Positions 58,854 through 64,000 of a stretch of 64,000 bases of DNA are shown in pieces; position 1 is the first letter of the stretch, and the number at the start of each line of letters is the position of its first letter. A model generated the notes under the pieces. The model worked only from the letters and a program-made list of their open reading frames with translations. It was not told the origin of the DNA and made no database searches. Position numbers and translations under genes: made by a program. Source of the stretch: Phlyctochytrium arcticum (taxonomy: Eukaryota; Chytridiomycota; Chytridiomycetes; Chytridiales; Chytridiaceae); the NCBI GenBank assembly GCA_025602905.1, contig JAHLKI010000014.1:1-64000 (forward strand), read 5' to 3'.

Positions 58854-59205
58854 GTAGCGTTCGGCCGGATATCTTAGAATTCAACGCGTCCAATCGTCCA
58901 ATCGAATCGATCCAATCGCCGCCAGCTGACAAGTCGCCGAGATTGAGCCGGCCAATCTCAGGGAAACAGTTTCTTGAGGAATGCTGAAGCAAGCCGGACG
59001 CGTTCCTATGCGACTGCTCCTGAAGTCGATTTCCACAGTACAATCAAAACAGCAGATTTCTTTCATAACCCTGGCCACTAGTCCTGACCCCAAAGTCATC
59101 GCCTCGAACATCAACGATCAAATAGTCCTTTCCTGGAATCAATTCTTTGGAACGAACAATATCGGCAACCTCCTGCGGTTCAATAAACTGGGGAGGATTA
59201 GGCAT
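58854..59205 (-). pseudogene. truncated rhodanese/Cdc25-like fragment
   Basis: ATG 59205 gives MPNPPQFIEPQEVADIVRSK, then GKDYLIVDVRGDDFG, the first half of a Cdc25/Acr2-type rhodanese domain (VDVR-D-x-D-x-x-G). A plausible intron (GTCAGG...CTTCAG) leads to EQSHRNASGLLQHSSRNCFPE, corresponding to G-H-I-x-N-A. The frame then stops at about 58854, before the catalytic HC-x5-R loop, which is not found downstream in any frame. Complete members have about 130-150 residues; this has about 100. It is probably a decayed copy of a small arsenate-reductase/Ibp1-like phosphatase, or a pseudo-enzyme. The intact paralogue, if any, is outside the window. Confidence 0.55.
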
Positions 59206-59654
59206 ATCTCTGCTATGGCCGGGTTCCAAATTGAGATGGTTTCTGAAGGTTTGTTGGTGGGTTGCTCTCGCGAGGTGGAGTCGTCTGCTAACGCCTGTGG
59301 ATCTTCCTTTGGAAAACGAGGACTTCCGATAACCTAAAATTGAAATGTGAAATAGTGGGAGAAGGCTCAGCTCGTGTACTGATCTAATATTTGCGAGATT
59401 TGTTGCAGAAGATGGCCAGGATTCTGGGAAATTCGGGACTGATTCTGGACTTCAGACGTTGCGCGATTCAGAATCATTCAGTGGGAACTTGCATCGACTG
59501 CGCTTTATATTCCCTCAAGCATCATTATATGTCTAACCTGGTTCGCCAATGTCTGCAATTATTTTTGTGACTGATGCAAAATTGTTTTCAATGTCAGCGA
59601 GATGATTAAAGTTTTTTTCGCTGAGAAAAAATTACAAAAAACATTACAAGTATG

Positions 59655-62268
59655 TTACTTATAAGTCGGCATCCGTGGTACCATCAATGTTCGGGTCATC
59701 TGTAAGTTCACCACTTTTAGATTCGGGGTCATGAGCCGCACATTTCTCGTCTGAAGGAGGACCCGCGGGGATATCCTGTTCCTCGCGTCCGAAAGAGAAA
59801 TTGTCTTCAAGTTCTTCAACCTCGCCTTCGCCGCCCACTGTTTATATGTCAGAACAAAGCTCAAGGCCAGGAATAATAGTACCGGTACTTACTGTAGTCG
59901 ACGCCAGGCCTAGCAGCGCGGCAGATATCCAGACCTTTCTGGAGACCGTCTCTCTTGTTCTGTGTATATTCACGGATGCTACTGGTACTCTCAGATTCCT
60001 CGGCGATTCGCTTGATTTGGTCGTCTGTCATCTCGTTGACGGCGACAGGCGAAAAAATGTCTTCCAGACCCTCGAGGAGATGGCGCTCAATAACGTCGGT
60101 GGCCATGTTGTCGATGAATTTCTTCAAGGCAACCTGTCCCCGCTTAGCAAGAGTTGTGTAATGGGGCAGGAGTATAATACCTTATAAAATGCACGCATGT
60201 ACTCCAAGACCTCCCTACATGCATACTCGTCCATGTTTTCGATGCTGTAATGTCTAGATAACTCTCTAAGAAGTGTGTCCTTATCGAATTTGTGGTCCGC
60301 AGGAATCTTGTCATAACTGTCACAGCCCGAGGCCTTCCGAATAACCTCTTTGCAAGCCTCTGTGTCATTACCCTGACGAGACCGTTGTACCTCGGTCGTG
60401 AACTCATGGTTGTAAGTAATCGGCTGTGCCTTGAGAGAAGCCATAATCTTCGCGAACTCCTGCTTCGCTTCCACGTATCTTTTGTCCAATATGCCCCGAA
60501 TCCAGTTCCCCAAAACAGCCTCGGCGACCTCCTCGCCGGCAATATGGTGGACGATGGTCTGGACGTACTTCTTGCAGGCACGGTTGATATTGTCGAGAAA
60601 TTCCTGCGCAAGAATCGCCCATTTCCGAGATTGGTGCCAGAAGACATGGCCAATGATTAGTGGGTTGAAGGTACCTTGAAGTTCCCGGCCGCGATTCTGC
60701 TCCATTATGGGACGCACCCACTCGATGGCTTCTTTGTACGAAATGTGTTTCGGTTCGAATTGATCCCTCTCTTGTTCGACTTCTGGGTCTTTCCAGGAGC
60801 AGCAGTGGCAGCAGCAGGCTTGGATCCGTCGTCGGAAGGCCACTCAATTGTCATTACATGGCCCTTGTCGTGCATAATTCTGGCAAACGCTGCACAGAGT
60901 CTGGTAACTTTGGCACGCAGCCGTTTTGCGTACTTCTCGGCAACAGTTTCTTCGACGTCATGGAAGAACTTGTCCTGATAGTAGCCATCTGATCCGTCCG
61001 AAGCAATCTTATGGAACTGGCTGCTCAGTTTGAACAGAAACGTGTGTTGCTGACCAGTCGTAGCACGGCTGGGACCAAGGGTAGCAAGCGTGTCATCGCA
61101 ATCCTTCAAAGCGGCAGAGATGTCTTGGACAACTTTGGGAAGCTCTCTCTTGATGTGTTGATAGAGAAGGTTGCTCAGCTTGATGCGGAGGGACTCCACG
61201 CCGACGTCCTTGCGAGGCAGAGAGGTCCAAACTCCCTGGTTGAAGAACTTCTCCTCAGCGATGTTCCGTTGTTCGATCGAGCACTCGCGCTCCTTAAAGC
61301 CCCGGTTCTTGAGAACGTGCCAGCCGAGGCTGAGGTGCTTGACCTCGTTCTTGACCATTTTGACGAGAGTCTTCTCGTAATCAGATCCAACCTCCTGCAA
61401 ATCCGGCTTCGTCACAATACCGAGAGTGCGTGTGCGGTCCTGATCGAGCTCCTTCGCCATTTGCAGGATAATCTGATTGTTATAATCATAATTTCCAGCC
61501 ACAATAGCTAAGATAATGGTGCGGTCCTCCTTCATGTACCCCTTGACGAGCTCCTTCACGACTTCCACCTCGAATTCATCGCCCTCCTCGTCCTCTGTGG
61601 TAGACGAGGATGTATGGATGATGCCGGGCAGATCGACCACAGTCAGATGCGGTTGCTTCGGTCCCGAAATCTCGACGTTCAAGACGTCTTTTGAGAATTT
61701 GGTCCTCACATTGTTGGAGAACAGAATAAGAGCCTCGGCTTCGGTGATGATAGAGGGGAGATCCTTCAAGTCTTCGATCTTTTTCTTGAACTGGGCGAAT
61801 TTGGCGACTTCGTTGTCCGTGCGCCGAGATTCTGGGATAATGGTTACTATCGCTTCGGTAACGACTGAACGACGAAGCACAATCTGGGTTGCGAAACGGG
61901 TACAAGTTCCCTGGTTCTGGGGGAACGGAACCTCGGTGATGGCTGAGGATGGCGATTAGATTCAAGTAGGGAAGCTCTTTCAATATGATCTTACCTTCCA
62001 AGACAGAGCTCTTTCCCGCCGACTGGTCGCCACAAACGACCAACTGAGGGAGCGAAACATACTCGCTCACTCCATAGGTACGCAGCTGATCCATGGCGTT
62101 CAATATCTCGAGCTGCTGGGCCGACTGCAGCGTGCTGAGAGCATCTGCGGAGAATCCGACTTTGTCACCATCTATGGAGATTAGCTCGCGTCAACTATTG
62201 ACGGGGTGAATGAACGTACTGGGCAGCTTGATCTTTGGCATTCTTTGATTCTGTGCATCCTTGGTCAT
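59655..62268 (-). CDS. dynamin-superfamily GTPase
   Basis: Large membrane-remodelling GTPase. ATG 62268: MTKDAQNQRMPKIKLPNGDK, then YVSLPQLVVCGDQSAGKSSV with the P-loop, an intron, TCTRFATQIVLRR (switch 1), LTVVDLPGIIHTS (DxxG), TRTLGIVTKPDL (TKxD). Then middle/stalk helices, FNPLIIGHVFWHQSRKWAIL, and a GED-type C-terminus (KKFIDNMATDVIERHLLEGL, then MTDDQIKRIAEESES) with an acidic tail. There is no PH or Pro-rich domain. The type is the Mx-like dynamins common in filamentous fungi rather than Vps1 or Dnm1. Near 60790 the frame changes: either one base is lost between GHVMTIEWPSDDG and DPEVEQERDQFEPKHISYKE, or an 89-bp intron (60857-60769, GTAATG...AAGAG) is removed, joining HDKGH to RDQFEPKH. 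See findings. Confidence 0.9.
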
Positions 62269-62479
62269 TACGAGTATGCAAGAAAGCGGACTGGGATGGA
62301 AAGTGCGCTACGACTCGGAGCTCGAGGAGGGGTTCAAGACAGCGCAGATAAAATTGTCAAGGAGTAGAGGTCGACGGTCTCTGTTTCGGAAAGAGGAGAT
62401 CCCGGGGAGGGGTGTGAAATTGGTCGGTAATTTCAGGAATGTCTATTCTTCTTCCGATAACCCCCTAGCGGGGCCTCCC
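62269..62479. other. dynamin 5' flank
   Basis: Short non-coding flank between the dynamin ATG and the SINE. No TATA box or other motif could be assigned. Confidence 0.4.
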
Positions 62480-62811
62480 ACATGCCTTCTCTATATATGA
62501 GGAATTATGTGGGGGAATACATGTGGAGAGACACTGTCATATACATGACAGATCAGTGAAGTGGCAAACATGTCAGTAAAGCCCTGAGTAAAGCCACAAA
62601 GGGTAACTACCAATGAAGAGCGCGCGCCACCCACTTCAGGGCAAAGGAGAAAGATCGGCAAAACCAAAAGCTGTATTCCCACGGGCCCGAGGGAATACAG
62701 TCTTAAGGAACAAAGGCTCACAGGGCTGTAATTAGGAACTGCACTCGGAATCGAACTGGCGCCAGCCCGATTCAAAGCACTGCGACTAACCACTGGGCCA
62801 TGAGACCCGAC
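62480..62811 (-). mobile_element. tRNA-derived SINE
   Basis: On the minus strand, TGGCCCAGTGG (62800-62790) fits the Pol III A box TRGCNNAGYGG, and AGTTCGATTCC (62757-62747) fits the B box GGTTCGANTCC with one difference. The spacing of about 43 bases is that of a tRNA. The flanks do not fold into an acceptor stem, so it is not a working tRNA. About 270 bp of unrelated sequence follows, rich in pyrimidine, ending near a TATATATGAGG stretch. That layout is a tRNA-headed SINE. The 3' limit is approximate and no target duplication was identified. Confidence 0.65.
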
Positions 62812-62923
62812 CTATGTTGAACGGTCTACCAAAGTATCTACCAAAGACTCAGTCTGCCAAGATCTGAGACAGTAGTGGTACCTAGTGGCACCTCTGCCAA
62901 GATCTTAGATACTAGTGGCACCA

Positions 62924-63270
62924 TGTTATGCCACCTTATTAGATTAGTTCTCTCACTTCCCATTGGTTCATAGCTAGATCTTACCGCTAGCTTTATGTTG
63001 TACATAGTATCATCATCTTATTATTCCTGCGGTCAAGCATGTTTGACCTCAGAGGACATCTCATATATTCAACAATATAAAAAGAGGCTACCTTCGGGTT
63101 CTCCCCAAAGGCTATCCTCAGCATCAATCGTTATTGCCTAGCTACCTATACTGCCTCAGTCACTTCAGTCACCTCCTTCTGCAGTCTGACCTTCAATAAC
63201 CTACAAAGTAGTGTAATAATTGTGTTTATGAGGGCTTGGATAATTTCGACCCGTAAGCTCGAGCGCAACA
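62924..63270 (+). repeat. LTR-like segment
   Basis: The segment begins TGTTATGCC and ends GAGCGCAACA (TGTT...AACA, as in copia-type LTRs). It contains a TATA-like AATATAAAAAG (63074-63085) about 190 bp before its end. No 5-bp target duplication, primer-binding site or second copy is seen. It may instead be the 5' leader and promoter of the Crypton-like frame that follows. Short direct repeats (CCAAGATCT, TAGTGGCACC) occur just upstream, at 62855-62922. Confidence 0.35.
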
Positions 63271-63446
63271 CTCGCCTGATTCCTTTGAGGTGACAATAAC
63301 CTACCGTACTAAAAGAGAAAGTAACAGTATGTCACCACAGTGCAGGAAAGAAATTCTGTCCAATCTCTCCGCAAACAACATCACCCCGCTGTACGCCCTC
63401 CAACAAAAGCCGTCTCACCTTCTCCACAATGCGCAGTCGAAGCATC

Positions 63447-63491
63447 TCTGTCACAGTGCAGACTCTGATTCAGAGTCTGCACTGTGACAGA
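63447..63491. repeat. 45-bp palindrome
   Basis: Arms of 22 bp (63447-63468 and 63470-63491) are exact inverted copies around a single central T: TCTGTCACAGTGCAGACTCT-GA and its complement. It lies inside the open frame of the GCR1_C-like gene and includes its TGA. Confidence 0.97.
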
Positions 63492-63640
63492 CCACCCTCA
63501 CCGCCCCCACCGCCCAAACCACCCCCATTACCCAAACCGCACCCACTGCCCAAACCGCACCCGCCGCCCAAACTACCCCCTCCGCCCAGACCGCACCCAC
63601 CGCCCAAACCACACCCACCCAGCCCACCGGCCAATATCTG
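63492..63640. repeat. C-rich minisatellite (CACCGCCCAAAC-type)
   Basis: About ten imperfect 12-18 bp units of the form CCGCCCAAACCGCACCCA occur in tandem. In the coding frame they read Thr-Ala-Pro-Thr-Ala-Gln-Thr. The other frames give Pro-rich or His/Arg-rich peptides, which are by-products. Confidence 0.85.
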
Positions 63641-64000
63641 ATGAAAAACGAGATCTATTCGGTTGTTGATTTGTGGACAGAATGGGATAGTGGTTTCCAA
63701 GGAGGCCTAGCTATCAAGGACTTGGAGCGGTTGAAGGAGCAGGACCCTACGCGCAATTGGCATGGAAGAGGGGCAGTAGGTGCCAAGAACTCAAAGGCGT
63801 GGTACAGGCGCAAGTTCATCATCGAAAACATCATCCGTCTGTCCGTCAAAAAAAACCTGCCCGAAAGGGAGGTCGCAGCCCGTCTTGAAAGCAAGCGGCT
63901 GGCGGAATATCGTAAGGGGAAGAAGTTGAAGAAAGGCGCAACACTGCAAGCTATGAATCTCATTCTGATGACTGACAACGAGGCCCGGCGTAATTGGTTG

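Larger units (their letters stand above)
63329..64000 (+). pseudogene. GCR1_C/Crypton-like ORF, broken by TGA, runs off window
   Basis: From ATG 63329 the frame reads MSPQCRKEILSNLSANNIT through DSDSESAL, then TGA at 63484-63486, then continues in the same frame with a Thr/Ala/Gln/Pro repeat (TAPTAQTTPITQ...). It goes on to VVDLWTEWDSGFQGGLAI, DLERLKEQDPTRNWHG, KAWYRRKFIIENIIRL, EVAARLESKRLAEYRKGKK and beyond the window. The W-x-EW-x2-G-x-x-G, L-E-x4-x-W and YRRK-x-I-I pattern is the GCR1_C DNA-binding domain, found in Gcr1-type factors and Crypton elements. The setting (SINE, LTR-like sequence, repeats) favours a transposon. The stop lies inside a 45-bp palindrome, so expansion of an inverted repeat may have created it. 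Translation might start instead after the stop. Confidence 0.55.

Noticed and set aside
62737..62811. A possible working tRNA gene on the minus strand.
   Set aside because: A and B boxes are present but the acceptor and anticodon stems do not pair. A SINE head explains it better.

Overview
The window is eukaryotic and most likely from a fungus. Genes are split by many short GT-AG introns (mostly 40-65 bp), intergenic gaps are small, and the conserved proteins are of fungal/opisthokont type. One gene (53544-55524) looks like an axonemal (flagellar) microtubule protein. Together with a metazoan-like ZW10 and a Y-family polymerase iota, this points to a zoosporic, chytrid-like fungus rather than a yeast or mushroom. 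That placement is an inference.

Region 1 (1-24,520) is a repeat-rich block without a recognisable host gene. It holds: (a) a CACTA-like DNA transposon at 879-6824 with degenerate terminal repeats, dense CAATGTT subterminal repeats and two same-strand genes, a transposase followed after one nucleotide by a second, unrecognised protein; (b) decayed relics, including a Crypton-like GCR1_C fragment at 7690-8870; (c) a nearly intact Mutator-like element at 15197-18523 with 89-bp terminal inverted repeats, an 8-bp target duplication and a transposase broken by one in-frame TGA; (d) three small inverted-repeat (MITE-like) elements at 19345-19703, 22678-22962 and 23101-23267; (e) about 2 kb of degenerate AG-rich repeats of roughly 100 bp; and (f) several long poly-C/poly-G tracts.

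Region 2 (24,522-62,268) is a compact block of host genes on both strands. In order: NOG2 (ribosome assembly GTPase), DUS3 (tRNA dihydrouridine synthase), a WD40 protein, a triose-phosphate-transporter-family nucleotide-sugar transporter (possibly frameshifted), an ER TPR-DnaJ co-chaperone (DNAJC3 type), endonuclease V, a GPI-anchored secreted protein, a RhoGAP-like protein, DNA polymerase iota, the tRNA adenosine deaminase TAD1, a DDX42-type RNA helicase, ribosomal protein S5/uS7, ZW10, an unidentified small protein, the AMPK gamma subunit, a DCN1-like neddylation factor, the axonemal-type protein, RRN3 (Pol I initiation factor), a truncated rhodanese-like gene and a dynamin-family GTPase. 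Most serve translation, RNA processing, DNA repair or membrane traffic. They are not an operon, but many lie head to head or tail to tail with gaps of 50-400 bp.

Region 3 (62,269-64,000) returns to repeats: a tRNA-derived SINE on the minus strand, an LTR-like segment, then the start of another Crypton/GCR1_C-type open frame that carries a 45-bp palindrome with an in-frame stop and a minisatellite, and runs off the window.

The most unusual object is the two-gene CACTA-like element with its stop-start junction (TAA A ATG), which suggests coupled translation of a transposase and a second protein that may bind the subterminal repeats. Gene models were spliced by eye. Exon borders are reliable where conserved motifs cross the junction and approximate elsewhere.
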